NCBI RefSeq assembly: GCF_008801605.1
Contig: NZ_VZPJ01000003.1
Coordinates: 62,001-126,000, forward strand
Direction of reading: 5' to 3'
Source of the DNA: Pseudomonas brassicacearum subsp. brassicacearum
GTDB taxonomy: Bacteria; Pseudomonadota; Gammaproteobacteria; Pseudomonadales; Pseudomonadaceae
Length of the DNA: 64,000 bases
Every line of letters begins with the position of its first letter. The first letter of the stretch is position 1. Positions 19,184-31,013 of this stretch are shown piece after piece. The translations under genes and the position numbers were made by a program. Below the pieces are notes generated by a model. That model saw only the letters and a program-made list of their open reading frames with translations. It was not told where the DNA came from and ran no database searches.

Positions 19184-19567
19184 ATGAGCGAGTTGCGTTT
19201 CACTGAAGATCACGAATGGCTGCGCACCGAAGCCGACGGCAGCGTTACTGTCGGTATTACTGCGTTTGCCCAGAACGCCTTGGGCGATGTGGTCTATGTT
19301 CAGTTACCGGAACTGCAAAGCTATGACAAGGGTGCCGAAGCCTCCACCGTGGAATCGGTGAAAGCGGCCAGCGGTGTCTACATGCCACTGGACGGTGAAG
19401 TGCTCGAAGTGAACCCGGCCCTGGAAAGCAATCCGGAACTGGTCAACGAAGATCCCCTGGGCGATGGCTGGTTTTTCCGTTTCAAGCCAGTCAACGCCGC
19501 TGCCGTTGGCCAACTGCTGGATCAGGACGCTTACGACCGCCTGATCAAAGCCAACGCCGAAGCCTGA
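19184..19567 (+). CDS. gcvH: Glycine cleavage system H protein
   Basis: A 127-residue lipoyl carrier protein that shuttles the aminomethyl group between the P, T and L proteins. The lipoylation site is Lys60 in [11 protein letters not shown]. Sequence starts [13 protein letters not shown] as in other GcvH. An upstream in-frame start at 19106 lies inside the sigma-54 leader and is unlikely; CAGGAG precedes the ATG at 19184. gcvP follows 10 bases later. In Pseudomonas there is normally a second gcv set elsewhere in the chromosome; this one is the GcsR-controlled copy (inferred from context). Confidence 0.96.
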   Translation: MSELRFTEDHEWLRTEADGSVTVGITAFAQNALGDVVYVQLPELQSYDKGAEASTVESVKAASGVYMPLDGEVLEVNPALESNPELVNEDPLGDGWFFRFKPVNAAAVGQLLDQDAYDRLIKANAEA

Positions 19568-19577
19568 GGAGCGCCAC

Positions 19578-22427
19578 ATGACCGTTAATCTCGGCACTGC
19601 CAACGAATTCATCGCCCGCCACATCGGCCCGCGTGCCAGCGACGAGCAAGCCATGCTCGAGCGCCTGGGCTACGACTCCCTTGAAGCCCTGAGCGCCAGC
19701 GTCATCCCGGAAAGCATCAAGGGCACCAGCGTGCTGGACATGGGCGACGGCCAGAGCGAAGCCGATGCACTGGCCTCGATCAAGGCCATCGCCGCCAAGA
19801 ACCAACTGTTCAAGACCTACATCGGCCAGGGCTACTACAACTGCCATACGCCGTCACCGATCCTGCGCAATCTGCTGGAAAACCCGGCCTGGTACACCGC
19901 CTACACCCCGTACCAGCCAGAAATTTCCCAGGGCCGTCTCGAAGCGCTGTTGAACTTCCAGACCTTGATCAGCGACCTTACCGGCCTGCCGATCGCCAAC
20001 GCCTCCTTGCTCGACGAAGCCACCGCCGCCGCCGAAGCCATGACCTTCTGCAAGCGCCTGAGCAAGAACAAGGGCAGCAACGCGTTCTTCGCCTCCATAC
20101 ACAGCCACCCGCAAACCCTCGACGTACTGCGCACCCGCGCCGAGCCCCTGGGCATCGACGTGGTGGTCGGCGATGAGCGCGAACTAAGCGACGTCAGCGG
20201 CTTCTTCGGCGCGCTGCTGCAATACCCGGCCAGCAACGGTGACCTGTTCGACTACCGCGAACTGACCGAACGCTTCCACGCCGCCAATGCCCTGGTGGCC
20301 GTGGCCGCGGACCTGCTGGCCCTGACCCTGTTGACCCCGCCAGGTGAATTCGGCGCCGACGTAGCCATCGGCAGCGCCCAGCGCTTCGGTGTGCCGCTGG
20401 GCTTCGGCGGCCCGCACGCGGCGTATTTCTCCACCAAGGACGCCTTCAAGCGCGACATGCCGGGCCGTCTGGTTGGCGTTTCCGTGGACCGTTTCGGCAA
20501 GCCGGCCCTGCGCCTGGCGATGCAGACCCGCGAGCAACACATCCGCCGCGAGAAAGCCACGAGCAACATCTGCACCGCCCAGGTACTGCTGGCCAACATC
20601 GCCAGCATGTACGCCGTGTACCACGGTCCCAAGGGCCTGGTGCAAATTGCCAATCGCATCCATCACCTGACCGCGATCCTCGCCAAGGGCCTGGGCGCGC
20701 TAGGGCTGAGCGTCGAGCAAGAGAGCTTCTTCGACACCCTGACCTTGCGCACCGGCGCGCAAACCGCTGCCCTGCACGACAAGGCCCGCGCACAGCGCAT
20801 CAACCTGCGTGTGGTGGACGCTGAACGCCTGGGCCTGTCCCTGGACGAGACCACCAGCCAGGCTGACGTTGAAGCACTGTGGAAGCTGTTGGCCGACGGC
20901 AAGGCACTGCCGGACTTCGCGGCACTGGCCGCCAGCGTGCAAAGCCGTATCCCGGCCGAGCTGGTGCGCCAATCGGCGATCCTCAGCCACCCAGTGTTCA
21001 ACCGCTACCACTCCGAAACCGAGCTGATGCGCTACCTGCGCAAGCTCGCCGACAAGGACCTGGCCCTGGATCGCACCATGATCCCGCTGGGTTCCTGCAC
21101 CATGAAACTCAACGCCGCCAGCGAAATGATCCCGGTGACCTGGGCCGAGTTCGGCGCCCTGCACCCATTCGCCCCGGCCGAGCAGAGCGCTGGCTACCAG
21201 CAACTGACCGACGAGCTGGAGGCCATGCTCTGCGCCGCCACCGGCTATGACGCAGTGTCGCTGCAACCCAACGCCGGTTCCCAGGGCGAATACGCTGGCC
21301 TGCTGGCGATCCGTGCCTATCACCAGAGCCGTGGCGAAGACCGTCGCGACATTTGCCTGATCCCGTCCTCGGCCCACGGCACCAACCCGGCCACCGCCCA
21401 CATGGCCGGCATGCGCGTGGTCGTGACCGCCTGCGATGCCCGCGGCAACGTCGACATCGAAGACCTGCGGGCCAAGGCCATCGAGCACCGCGAACACCTC
21501 GCCGCATTGATGATCACCTACCCGTCCACTCACGGTGTGTTCGAAGAAGGCATCCGCGAAATCTGCGGCATCATTCATGACAACGGCGGCCAGGTGTACA
21601 TCGACGGCGCCAACATGAACGCCATGGTCGGCCTCTGCGCCCCAGGCAAGTTCGGCGGCGACGTGTCGCACCTGAACCTGCACAAGACCTTCTGCATTCC
21701 CCACGGCGGTGGCGGCCCGGGCGTCGGCCCGATTGGCGTCAAGTCGCACCTGGCACCGTTCCTGCCGGGCCACGCCAACATGGAACGCAAGGAAGGCGCG
21801 GTGTGCGCGGCGCCATTCGGCAGCGCGAGCATCCTGCCGATCACCTGGATGTATATCCGCATGATGGGCGGCGCCGGCCTCAAGCGCGCCTCGCAACTGG
21901 CGATCCTCAACGCCAACTACATCGCCCGTCGCCTGGAAGAGCACTACCCGGTGCTCTACTCCGGCAGTAACGGTCTGGTGGCCCATGAATGCATCCTCGA
22001 CCTGCGTCCACTCAAGGACAGCAGCGGCATCAGCGTCGATGACGTGGCCAAGCGCCTGATCGACTTCGGTTTCCACGCGCCGACCATGTCGTTCCCGGTG
22101 GCCGGCACGTTGATGATCGAGCCGACCGAAAGCGAATCCAAGGAAGAACTGGACCGCTTCTGCGACGCCATGATCTGCATCCGCGAAGAAATTCGCGCGG
22201 TGGAAAACGGCAGCCTGGACAAAGACGACAACCCACTGAAAAACGCCCCGCACACCGCGGCGGAAATCGTCGGTGAGTGGACCCACCCTTACAGCCGCGA
22301 ACAGGCGGTGTACCCGGTGGCGTCGTTGATCGAAGGCAAGTACTGGCCGCCCGTGGGCCGGGTCGACAACGTGTTCGGCGACCGCAACCTGGTCTGCGCC
22401 TGCCCGTCGATCGAAAGCTACGCTTGA
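19578..22427 (+). CDS. gcvP: Glycine dehydrogenase (decarboxylating), P protein
   Basis: A 949-residue PLP enzyme that decarboxylates glycine and loads the aminomethyl group on GcvH. It is the single-chain form with two homologous halves; the PLP Lys is residue 703 in [18 protein letters not shown]. The N-terminal [17 protein letters not shown] is standard. TGAGGAGCG stands before the ATG. Next genes are sdaA and gcvT. A REP doublet sits in the 189 bases between gcvP and sdaA. Confidence 0.97.
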   Translation: MTVNLGTANEFIARHIGPRASDEQAMLERLGYDSLEALSASVIPESIKGTSVLDMGDGQSEADALASIKAIAAKNQLFKTYIGQGYYNCHTPSPILRNLLENPAWYTAYTPYQPEISQGRLEALLNFQTLISDLTGLPIANASLLDEATAAAEAMTFCKRLSKNKGSNAFFASIHSHPQTLDVLRTRAEPLGIDVVVGDERELSDVSGFFGALLQYPASNGDLFDYRELTERFHAANALVAVAADLLALTLLTPPGEFGADVAIGSAQRFGVPLGFGGPHAAYFSTKDAFKRDMPGRLVGVSVDRFGKPALRLAMQTREQHIRREKATSNICTAQVLLANIASMYAVYHGPKGLVQIANRIHHLTAILAKGLGALGLSVEQESFFDTLTLRTGAQTAALHDKARAQRINLRVVDAERLGLSLDETTSQADVEALWKLLADGKALPDFAALAASVQSRIPAELVRQSAILSHPVFNRYHSETELMRYLRKLADKDLALDRTMIPLGSCTMKLNAASEMIPVTWAEFGALHPFAPAEQSAGYQQLTDELEAMLCAATGYDAVSLQPNAGSQGEYAGLLAIRAYHQSRGEDRRDICLIPSSAHGTNPATAHMAGMRVVVTACDARGNVDIEDLRAKAIEHREHLAALMITYPSTHGVFEEGIREICGIIHDNGGQVYIDGANMNAMVGLCAPGKFGGDVSHLNLHKTFCIPHGGGGPGVGPIGVKSHLAPFLPGHANMERKEGAVCAAPFGSASILPITWMYIRMMGGAGLKRASQLAILNANYIARRLEEHYPVLYSGSNGLVAHECILDLRPLKDSSGISVDDVAKRLIDFGFHAPTMSFPVAGTLMIEPTESESKEELDRFCDAMICIREEIRAVENGSLDKDDNPLKNAPHTAAEIVGEWTHPYSREQAVYPVASLIEGKYWPPVGRVDNVFGDRNLVCACPSIESYA

Positions 22428-22465
22428 CCTGAACGGAGGGCGATCTACCAGCCCTCCGAATCCCC

Positions 22466-22555
22466 TGTGGGAGCGAGCCTGCTCGCGATAGCGGCGTAAC
22501 AGCCAATAGAGATGTTGCCTGACACTCCGCTATCGCGAGCAGGCTCGCTCCCACA
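22466..22555. repeat. REP doublet, family 1 (copy C)
   Basis: Inverted pair in which both halves carry the variant GAGCCTGCTCG / CGAGCAGGCTC, so the change on one side is matched on the other. Located inside the gcv operon, between gcvP and sdaA, where it may modulate the transcript. Confidence 0.9.
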
Positions 22556-22616
22556 AGGATCCATGTCAGACCTTAAACCACCGTCGATCCTCATAAAAAG
22601 AAACCGGAGAAACACC

Positions 22617-23993
<1,377 letters not shown>

Positions 23994-24032
23994 TGCGCTT
24001 GCCTCACTTCCACATTTTTTCCAGGAGCTGAT

Positions 24033-25157
24033 ATGTCCACCGAACAACTGCTGAAGACCCCGCTGCACGCGCTGCACCTCGAACTCGGTGCCCGCATGGT
24101 GCCGTTCGCCGGCTACGACATGCCGGTGCAGTACCCTCTGGGGGTGATGAAGGAACACCAGCACACCCGTGATCAGGCCGGGCTGTTCGACGTGTCCCAC
24201 ATGGGCCAGATCCGCCTGACCGGCGCAGGCGCCGCCAAGGCCCTGGAAACCCTGGTGCCGGTGGACATCATCGACCTGCCGGTGGGCATGCAGCGCTACG
24301 CCATGTTCACCAACGAGAACGGCGGCATCCTCGACGACCTGATGGTCGCCAACCTGGGCAATGACGAACTGTTCCTGGTGGTCAACGCGGCTTGCAAGGA
24401 CCAGGACCTGGCTCACCTGCGGGCCCACATTGGTGCGCAGTGCAGCATCGAGGCGCTGTTCGAAGCCCGTGCCCTGCTCGCCCTGCAAGGCCCGGCTGCC
24501 GTCACCGTGCTCGCACGCCTGGCGCCGGACGTGGCGAAGATGACCTTCATGCAGTTCCAGCGCGTCACGCTGCTGGGCGTGGACTGCTTTGTCAGCCGTT
24601 CGGGCTACACCGGTGAAGACGGTTTCGAAATCTCGGTACCCGCCGCCGATGCGGAAAAACTGGCCCGCGCCCTGCTGGCCGAGCCGGAAGTCGCGGCCAT
24701 CGGCCTCGGTGCCCGTGACTCCCTGCGCCTGGAAGCCGGCCTGTGCCTCTATGGCCACGACATGAACACCGAGACCACGCCGATCGAAGCCAGCCTGTTG
24801 TGGGCGATTTCCAAAGTACGTCGTGCCGACGGCGCTCGCGCTGGCGGTTTCCCCGGCGCTGAAACCGTGTTCGCCCAACAACAGGGCGGCGTGAAGCGCA
24901 AACGCGTCGGCCTGCTGCCCCAGGAACGCACACCGGTGCGCGAAGGCGCAGAGATCGTCAACGAAGCGGGCGAGATTATCGGGACGGTGTGCAGCGGCGG
25001 TTTCGGCCCGACCCTGGGCGGTCCGTTGGCGATGGGTTACCTGGACAGCGCCTATGTCGCGCTGGATACGCCAGTCTGGGCCATCGTGCGTGGGAAAAAG
25101 GTGCCTTTACTTGTAAGCAAAATGCCATTCGTCCCACAACGCTACTACCGCGGTTGA
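24033..25157 (+). CDS. gcvT: Glycine cleavage system aminomethyltransferase, T protein
   Basis: A 374-residue folate enzyme that takes the aminomethyl group from GcvH, releases ammonia and makes 5,10-methylene-tetrahydrofolate. Family hallmarks are GARMVPFAGYDMPVQYPLGV, GLFDVSHMGQ and RSGYTGEDGFEI. It is the last gene of gcvH-gcvP-sdaA-gcvT. CAGGAGCTG precedes the ATG. No glyA gene occurs in the cluster, unlike the order I recall for P. aeruginosa gcvH2-gcvP2-glyA2-sdaA-gcvT2. Confidence 0.95.
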   Translation: MSTEQLLKTPLHALHLELGARMVPFAGYDMPVQYPLGVMKEHQHTRDQAGLFDVSHMGQIRLTGAGAAKALETLVPVDIIDLPVGMQRYAMFTNENGGILDDLMVANLGNDELFLVVNAACKDQDLAHLRAHIGAQCSIEALFEARALLALQGPAAVTVLARLAPDVAKMTFMQFQRVTLLGVDCFVSRSGYTGEDGFEISVPAADAEKLARALLAEPEVAAIGLGARDSLRLEAGLCLYGHDMNTETTPIEASLLWAISKVRRADGARAGGFPGAETVFAQQQGGVKRKRVGLLPQERTPVREGAEIVNEAGEIIGTVCSGGFGPTLGGPLAMGYLDSAYVALDTPVWAIVRGKKVPLLVSKMPFVPQRYYRG

Positions 25158-25551
25158 TTGACTGTTTCTATAAGTAACGCGATTGCGTTATACGTGCACT
25201 AATGTGTAACGCAACCGCCATAAAAAGGTGCATATCCTTAGACATTCAATGGCGCTTATAACGGTCGTTAACAATTGAACTAGCCTATCGAATAAGCCCC
25301 GCCCGGCGATGTATGTAAATGCCTGCGAGCTGAGTAAATACGGGCTTCCCCGGGGGGTTGTTTTTTCATTCGTAGTTGGCGTAGAGTTTGGTCACTGTGT
25401 TTGCATGGGTCGCTTGGAATCGTGACCTGGGCAGTAGCTTATGAAGTTCGCTACATCCCGTTCGACGTCTCTTACTTTCCTGCAACCCAGCCCAGTACTC
25501 TTTCATGCGAAAGAGGCTGTCATCAATTTTAGCGTCAAAGGAAATAAGAAA
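25158..25551. other. Gap between gcvT and the cold-shock gene
   Basis: 394 bases without a gene. It holds three copies of the half site TAACGC: a palindrome TAACGC-GATT-GCGTTA at 25175-25190 and a third copy in TAACGCAA at 25206-25213. A G/C-rich stretch followed by TTGTTTTTTC near 25351-25368 could end the gcv transcript. The last 100 or so bases are probably the untranslated leader of the cold-shock gene, where long leaders are usual. Confidence 0.5.
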
Positions 25552-25764
25552 ATGTCTCAACGTCAGAGCGGTACCGTCAAGTGGTTCAACGACGAGAAGG
25601 GTTTTGGTTTTATCACGCCTGAAAGCGGTCCGGACCTGTTCGTGCATTTCCGCGCCATCCAGGGCAACGGCTTCAAGAGCCTGAAAGAAGGCCAGAAAGT
25701 CACTTTCGTTGCTGTGCAAGGCCAGAAAGGCATGCAGGCTGACGAGGTTCAAGCAGAAGCCTAA
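25552..25764 (+). CDS. Small cold-shock protein (CspA family)
   Basis: A 70-residue single cold-shock domain that binds single-stranded RNA or DNA. RNP1 KGFGFI is at residues 16-21 and RNP2 DLFVHF at 28-33. A longer reading frame starting at 25441 would add 37 residues unlike any cold-shock protein; AAAGGA just before the ATG at 25552 decides the start. Likely a single-gene transcript with long leader and strong terminator. Which csp paralogue this is cannot be told from the sequence alone. Confidence 0.95.
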   Translation: MSQRQSGTVKWFNDEKGFGFITPESGPDLFVHFRAIQGNGFKSLKEGQKVTFVAVQGQKGMQADEVQAEA

Positions 25765-25779
25765 GGCTTTCGCACACTA

Positions 25780-25812
25780 AAAAAGCCCCTGATTGATATC
25801 AGGGGCTTTTTT
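25780..25812 (+). terminator. Terminator of the cold-shock gene
   Basis: Perfect stem AAAAGCCCCTGAT / ATCAGGGGCTTTT with four-base loop and T run, 16 bases after the stop codon. Flanking A and T runs make it usable on both strands. Confidence 0.93.
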
Positions 25813-25858
25813 ATGGGCGTAAATCCGTAAAATGGCTTCTTTTTCAACTGAGGCCGTC

Positions 25859-26347
25859 ATGTCGAAACACCTGCTCACTCCCCAGGGCGACTTTCCTCCC
25901 GCCGGCCTGGGCCGTCGCCTGGCAGCGATGTTTTATGACTTCTTGCTGTGCACGGCGCTGCTGATCGTCACCAGCGGTGCCTACAAGATGATCCAGATGG
26001 CGATCATCGGCGAAGAAAAAATGCGCGCCCTGACCGAAGCCGGCGCACTGGACGGTGACCCGCTGCTGTCCACCGTACTGCTGTTCGTGCTGTTCGGCTT
26101 CTTCGCCAAGTTCTGGACCCACAACGGCCAGACGCTGGGCATGCAGGTGTGGTGCATCCGTGTACAGAACGCCGATGGCACTGCCATCAGCCTGTGGCAG
26201 GCGCTGTTGCGGTTCGTGGTAGCGATTGCGTCATTGCTGCTGGTGGGGCTGGGCTTCATCTGGGCGCTGTTCGACAAGCGCAAGCGCAGTTGGCATGACA
26301 TCTACTCGGATACGCAGTTGGTGCGGATTCCCAAGAAGACCAAATAA
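25859..26347 (+). CDS. RDD-family membrane protein
   Basis: A 162-residue inner-membrane protein of the RDD family: the Arg-(Asp)-Asp-type segment here reads GLGRRLAAMFYDFLLC, followed by three or four membrane helices and a C-terminal basic DKRKRSWHDIYSDTQLVR motif typical of the group. Function unknown; some members have been linked to ion/proton exchange. An upstream in-frame start (25832) is possible, but GAGG six bases before 25859 supports the start used here. It lies 46 bases after the csp terminator. Confidence 0.82.
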   Translation: MSKHLLTPQGDFPPAGLGRRLAAMFYDFLLCTALLIVTSGAYKMIQMAIIGEEKMRALTEAGALDGDPLLSTVLLFVLFGFFAKFWTHNGQTLGMQVWCIRVQNADGTAISLWQALLRFVVAIASLLLVGLGFIWALFDKRKRSWHDIYSDTQLVRIPKKTK

Positions 26348-26361
26348 CTTCGTTCATCCTT

Positions 26362-26470
26362 GATCGTTCCCACGCTCTGTGTGGGAACGCCTCTGCGGAC
26401 GCTCCGCGTTCGGCTTTTTGGGACGCGGAGCGTCCCTGGCTACATTCCCACGCAGAGCGTGGGAACGATC
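26362..26470. repeat. Palindromic repeat, family 3 (copy 1)
   Basis: Nested inverted repeat: outer arms GATCGTTCCCACGCTCTG / CAGAGCGTGGGAACGATC and inner arms GGACGCTCCGCGT / ACGCGGAGCGTCC. It separates the convergent RDD gene and nadA and could terminate both. A second copy is at 57311-57421. Confidence 0.9.
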
Positions 26471-26487
26471 AAGCCTCTCGCCTTCAA

Positions 26488-27546
26488 TCAGGCATTGCCC
26501 GCCAGCTTCATCCGCGCCGCCTGAGTGAAGTCGAGCATGCGCTTGAGCGGGCGAATCGCCTGGGGGATCAGCGCCGGGTCGACGAAGATCTCGTTGGCGC
26601 CCTCCTGCAAGCTCTTGAGCGTGCGCTCCAGGGTATTCATCGCCATCCAAGGGCAGTGTGCACAACTGCGGCACGCCGCGCCGTTGCCGGCGGTAGGGGC
26701 TTCGATGAAGACCTTGTCCGGGCACAGCTGCTGCATCTTGTAGAAAATACCCCGGTCAGTGGCGACGATCAGCGTCTTGTTCGGCAGGGTCTGGGCCGCG
26801 GCGATCAATTGGCTGGTGGAGCCCACGGCATCCGCCAGTTCGATCACCGACGTCGGCGACTCCGGGTGCACCAGGATCGCGGCGTCCGGGTACAGCGCCT
26901 TCATGTCCTCCAACTGCTTGGACTTGAACTCTTCGTGGACGATGCAGGCACCGTCCCAGAGCAGCATGTCGGCGCCGGTCTTGCGCTGGATGTAAGTGCC
27001 CAGGTGCTTGTCCGGGCCCCAGATGATCGTCTCGCCGTTGTCCATCAGGCTCTCGACGATTTCCAGCGCGCAACTGGACGTCACCACCCAGTCGGCCCGG
27101 GCCTTCACTGCCGCCGAAGTGTTGGCATACACCACCACGGTGCGCTCCGGATGCTGGTCGCAGAACGCTGAGAATTCGTCCACCGGGCAGCCCAGGTCCA
27201 GGGAGCAGGTGGCTTCCAGGGTGGGCATCAACACACGTTTTTCGGGGTTGAGGATCTTGGCGGTCTCGCCCATGAACTTGACCCCCGCTACCACCACGGT
27301 CTTGGCCGGGTGGGCATTGCCGAAGCGGGCCATTTCCAGGGAGTCGGACACGCAACCACCGGTCTCTTCGGCCAGGGCCTGGATGATCGGGTCGCAGTAG
27401 AAGTGCGCGACCAGCACCGCGTCCTGAGCCTTGAGCTCGGCGGCGATGGCGGCGCGGTACCAGGCCTCTTGCTCGGCGGTCAGCGGCTTGGGCTGCTTGG
27501 CGTCGAGGTGGGCCTGGACCAGAAGGCGTTCGGAAATTTGCGTCAT
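26488..27546 (-). CDS. nadA: Quinolinate synthase
   Basis: A 352-residue 4Fe-4S enzyme that condenses iminoaspartate with dihydroxyacetone phosphate to quinolinate in NAD synthesis. Cluster cysteines occur in the middle repeats ([20 protein letters not shown]) and at the C-terminus in [13 protein letters not shown]. The [18 protein letters not shown] segment near the N-terminus is typical. It is a single gene; the aspartate oxidase partner nadB is not in the window. Three bases after a purine-poor leader, the ribosome site is not strong (GTCTTGCGAAC). Confidence 0.95.
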   Translation of the reverse strand: MTQISERLLVQAHLDAKQPKPLTAEQEAWYRAAIAAELKAQDAVLVAHFYCDPIIQALAEETGGCVSDSLEMARFGNAHPAKTVVVAGVKFMGETAKILNPEKRVLMPTLEATCSLDLGCPVDEFSAFCDQHPERTVVVYANTSAAVKARADWVVTSSCALEIVESLMDNGETIIWGPDKHLGTYIQRKTGADMLLWDGACIVHEEFKSKQLEDMKALYPDAAILVHPESPTSVIELADAVGSTSQLIAAAQTLPNKTLIVATDRGIFYKMQQLCPDKVFIEAPTAGNGAACRSCAHCPWMAMNTLERTLKSLQEGANEIFVDPALIPQAIRPLKRMLDFTQAARMKLAGNA

Positions 27547-27752
27547 GTTCGCAAGACCTGCAAGCGCGTTTAGCGCGAAAGTCGAGTATACACCCGGCTC
27601 CGGACCACTCGGGTACCGCCGGGAAAGTGGGTATCAATCAGGCACGGGACAGCGTGAAGCCGGCAAGGCTACAGAATATCCCGTCGATGCAAAAGATCAT
27701 TCTGACCTGTGCCCGACCCTGGAACCGGACGCGCGCCCCAGCAAGAGCAAGC

Positions 27753-27767
27753 TGACCGAAATGTAAT
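27753..27767 (+). promoter_or_regulatory. Candidate copper-responsive (CopR-type) box before copA
   Basis: TGACCGAAATGTAAT resembles, from memory, the copper boxes of CopR/CusR-type regulators (an imperfect repeat close to T(G/T)ACA-N4-TGTAAT, with one mismatch). It lies 95 bases before the copA ATG. The rest of the 316-base gap between nadA and copA shows nothing else I can name. No copRS genes are in the window. Confidence 0.45.
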
Positions 27768-27862
27768 CACCTGCCCGGCCGGCTTATGTCATCTTCTTTT
27801 CAAAGCGACACCGGGGGATTGCCCCCGTGTTCGCTGCGAATCGACTGACGGACTTCCATCGT

Positions 27863-29638
27863 ATGCAAACAAAAACTTCCCGGCGAACCTTCGTAAAGGG
27901 CCTGACTGCCGGCGGCATCCTCGGCGGCCTGGGCTTGTGGCGCGCGCCTGTCTGGGCGGTCACCGGCCCGGGCCAGCCCAACGTCCTGAGCGGCACCGAG
28001 TTCGATCTGTTCATCGGCGAAAGCCCGGTCAATTTCACCGGCAAGCCACGCACCGCCCAGACCATCAACGGTGGCATCCCCGGCCCGCTGCTGCGCTGGC
28101 GTGAAGGCGACACCGTGACCCTGCGGGTGCGCAATCGCTTGAAGGACACCACGTCCATCCACTGGCACGGCATCCTGCTGCCAGCCAACATGGACGGCGT
28201 TCCGGGGTTGAGTTTCAAGGGCATCGAACCCGACGGCATGTACGTGTATCAGTTCAAGGTCCGGCAAAACGGCACCTACTGGTACCACAGCCATTCCGGC
28301 TTCCAGGAACAATCCGGGGTCTACGGCCCGCTGGTGATCGACGCCCGGGAACCGGAGCCCTTCCAGTACGAACGGGACTATGTGGTGATGCTCACCGACT
28401 GGACCGATGAGGACCCCGGCAACATCCTTCGCAAGCTCAAGAAACAGTCGGACTACTACAACTACAACAAACGCACCGTCGGCGACTTCATTGACGATGT
28501 GGGCAAGAACGGCTGGGCCAGCACCGTGGCCGACCGCAAGATGTGGGCCGAGATGAAGATGAATCCCACTGACCTGGCCGATGTCAGTGGCGCCACCTAC
28601 ACCTACCTCATGAACGGCCAGGCGCCGGACATGAACTGGACCGGCCTGTTCAAGCCTGGCGAACGTCTTCGCCTGCGCTTTATCAACGGCTCGGCCATGA
28701 GCTATTTCGACGTGCGTATTCCCGGCTTGAAGATGACGGTGGTGGCGTCCGACGGCCAATACGTCAAACCGGTGAGCGTCGATGAGTTCCGGATCGCCGT
28801 GGCCGAAACCTATGACGTCATTGTCGAACCAACCCAGGAGGCCTACACCCTGTTCGCCCAGTCCATGGACCGCACCGGCTATGCCCGCGGCACCCTCGCG
28901 GCCAGGGCCGGGTTGTCGGCACCGGTGCCGCCCCTGGACCCGCGGCCATTGGTGACCATGGACGACATGGGCATGGGTGGCATGGACCACGGCTCGATGC
29001 AGGGCATGGCCGGGATGGACGACAGCCAGATGCAAGGTATGGATCATAGCCAGATGCAGGGCATGGGCGACATGGCCGGGATGGATCACGGTGCCATGCA
29101 GGGCATGGACGGCATGCTGTCGCATCCCGACACCGAGAAAGACAACCCCCTGGTGGACATGCAGGCCATGACCGTCAAGCCCAAGCTCGACGACCCGGGC
29201 ATGGGGCTGCGTAACAACGGCCGCAAAGTGCTCACCTACTCAGACCTGCGCAGCACCTTCCCCGACCCCGACGGCCGCGAGCCGGGCCGTACGATCGAGC
29301 TGCACCTGACCGGGCACATGGAAAAATTCGCCTGGTCGTTCAACGGCGTGAAATTTTCCGACGCCGCGCCGCTGCTGCTCAAGTACGGCGAGCGACTGCG
29401 CATCGTGCTGATCAACGACACCATGATGACCCACCCCATCCACCTGCACGGCATGTGGAGCGACCTGGAGGACGAGAGCGGCCAGTTCATGGTGCGCAAG
29501 CACACCATCGACGTGCCACCGGGTGCCAAGCGCAGCTACCGCGTCACCGCCGATGCCCTCGGGCGCTGGGCGTACCACTGTCATCTGCTGTTTCACATGG
29601 AGATGGGGATGTTCCGTGAAGTTCGGGTGCAGGAATGA
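27863..29638 (+). CDS. copA: Copper resistance multicopper oxidase
   Basis: A 591-residue periplasmic multicopper oxidase (PcoA/CopA type) that oxidises or sequesters copper. A Tat signal is clear ([13 protein letters not shown], ending APVWA). Copper ligands are in [25 protein letters not shown] and [12 protein letters not shown]. Between residues about 372 and 415 there is a Met-rich repeat region of [13 protein letters not shown] units that probably binds Cu(I). The frame opens earlier with a GTG, but the ATG at 27863 gives the Tat signal. First gene of copABCD; copB starts 10 bases after it. Confidence 0.95.
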   Translation: MQTKTSRRTFVKGLTAGGILGGLGLWRAPVWAVTGPGQPNVLSGTEFDLFIGESPVNFTGKPRTAQTINGGIPGPLLRWREGDTVTLRVRNRLKDTTSIHWHGILLPANMDGVPGLSFKGIEPDGMYVYQFKVRQNGTYWYHSHSGFQEQSGVYGPLVIDAREPEPFQYERDYVVMLTDWTDEDPGNILRKLKKQSDYYNYNKRTVGDFIDDVGKNGWASTVADRKMWAEMKMNPTDLADVSGATYTYLMNGQAPDMNWTGLFKPGERLRLRFINGSAMSYFDVRIPGLKMTVVASDGQYVKPVSVDEFRIAVAETYDVIVEPTQEAYTLFAQSMDRTGYARGTLAARAGLSAPVPPLDPRPLVTMDDMGMGGMDHGSMQGMAGMDDSQMQGMDHSQMQGMGDMAGMDHGAMQGMDGMLSHPDTEKDNPLVDMQAMTVKPKLDDPGMGLRNNGRKVLTYSDLRSTFPDPDGREPGRTIELHLTGHMEKFAWSFNGVKFSDAAPLLLKYGERLRIVLINDTMMTHPIHLHGMWSDLEDESGQFMVRKHTIDVPPGAKRSYRVTADALGRWAYHCHLLFHMEMGMFREVRVQE

Positions 29639-29648
29639 GGAGCCGACC

Positions 29649-30569
29649 ATGACCACTGTTTTTCACTACCCCATGGCACTCATTGCCAGCCTGACCCTCG
29701 GCGCCACCACCTCGGCCTGGGCGGCGGGCAACGACATGCAAGGCATGGATCACAGCCAGATGCCCGGGATGGACCATAGCCAGATGCAAGGTATGGATTC
29801 GATGCAAGGCATGGACTCGATGCAGGGCATGGAACCCATGCAATCAGCGCCGACCACCAGTCGCACGCCGATCCCGGAACTGACCGCCGCCGACCGCGCC
29901 GCCGTCTACGAGGATCATGGCGGACACGCGATGCATGACAGCGCCATCAATTCGTTTTTCCTCATCGACCAGCTGGAGTGGCAAGACGCCGATGACGGCA
30001 GCGCCCTGAGCTGGGATGCCTCCGGCTGGATCGGTGGCGACATCGACCGTTTGTGGCTGCGCTCCGAAGGTGAACGCCTCAACGGCAAGACCGAAGAGGC
30101 GGAACTTCAGGCCCTGTGGGGCCACGCCATCAGTCCTTGGTGGGACGTGGTGGCCGGCGTACGCCAGGACTTCAAGCCGGGCGATCCACAAACCTGGGCC
30201 GCCTTCGGCGTGCAAGGCATGGCGCTGTACAACTTCGAAGCCGAGGCCACCGCGTTCATCGGCGAAGGTGGCCAGAGCGCGGCGCGGCTGGAAGGCGACT
30301 ACGACATCTTGCTGACCAATCGGTTGATCCTGCAGCCCACCGCCGAGGTCAACTTCTATGGCAAGAACGATCCTGCCCGCGGCGTCGGCTCAGGGCTGTC
30401 GGACACCGAACTCGGCGTACGGTTGCGTTATGAAATACGCCGCGAATTCGCACCCTACATTGGCGTCACCTGGAATCGGGTCTACGGCAACACCGCCGAT
30501 TACGCCCGTGAAGAAGGCGAAGACCGCAGCGAAGCCCGCCTGGTGTTGGGCGTGCGCATGTGGTTCTGA
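29649..30569 (+). CDS. copB: Copper resistance outer membrane protein
   Basis: A 306-residue outer-membrane barrel protein of the CopB/PcoB family. A signal peptide of about 27 residues (ending SAWAA) is followed by a Met-rich segment of [13 protein letters not shown] repeats (about residues 30-60), then the conserved domain with [19 protein letters not shown] and a C-terminal strand ending VRMWF, the terminal Phe usual for outer-membrane barrels. GAGGAGCC precedes the ATG. The Met repeats resemble those in CopA at DNA level (for example 14 shared bases CATAGCCAGATGCA). Confidence 0.93.
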   Translation: MTTVFHYPMALIASLTLGATTSAWAAGNDMQGMDHSQMPGMDHSQMQGMDSMQGMDSMQGMEPMQSAPTTSRTPIPELTAADRAAVYEDHGGHAMHDSAINSFFLIDQLEWQDADDGSALSWDASGWIGGDIDRLWLRSEGERLNGKTEEAELQALWGHAISPWWDVVAGVRQDFKPGDPQTWAAFGVQGMALYNFEAEATAFIGEGGQSAARLEGDYDILLTNRLILQPTAEVNFYGKNDPARGVGSGLSDTELGVRLRYEIRREFAPYIGVTWNRVYGNTADYAREEGEDRSEARLVLGVRMWF

Positions 30570-30622
30570 GCCACTGACCTGTTTCACTCAAAACTAAAAA
30601 ACCAAGCTGTAGGAGTCCTTGC

Positions 30623-31009
30623 ATGTCATTCATCAAAACCGCTGTTGTTGCTGTCGCCTTGTCCACCGGCCTGTTGGTCAGTGGCCTGGCCCAGGCCCAC
30701 CCGAAACTGCTGTCCTCTACCCCTGCCGAAGGCGCCGAAGGTGCGGCACCGGCAAAGATCGAGCTGCATTTTTCCGAAAACCTGATGACCAAGTTTTCCG
30801 GTGCCAAGCTGATGATGACCGAGATGCCCGGCATGGCGGCGCATTCGCCCATGCCTATGCCAGCCAAGGTCTCCGGCAGCGATGACCCGAAAACCATGGT
30901 CATTGTCCCGAATGGTCCCCTCACCGCCGGCACCTATCAGGTCCAATGGCGCGCGGTGTCGTCCGACACTCACCCGATCACCGGTAACGTCACGTTCAAG
31001 GTGAAGTGA
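30623..31009 (+). CDS. copC: Periplasmic copper-binding protein
   Basis: A 128-residue CopC-family protein. After a signal peptide (about residues 1-25, ending GLAQA) the mature protein begins His-Pro-Lys, which fits the N-terminal Cu(II) ligand of the family. A Met-rich loop ([18 protein letters not shown]) provides the Cu(I) site and DTHPITG another conserved His. AGGAGTCC precedes the ATG. Four bases separate its stop from the copD ATG, so CopC and CopD are translated together, as elsewhere, to pass copper across the inner membrane. Confidence 0.95.
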   Translation: MSFIKTAVVAVALSTGLLVSGLAQAHPKLLSSTPAEGAEGAAPAKIELHFSENLMTKFSGAKLMMTEMPGMAAHSPMPMPAKVSGSDDPKTMVIVPNGPLTAGTYQVQWRAVSSDTHPITGNVTFKVK

Positions 31010-31013
31010 GTTG

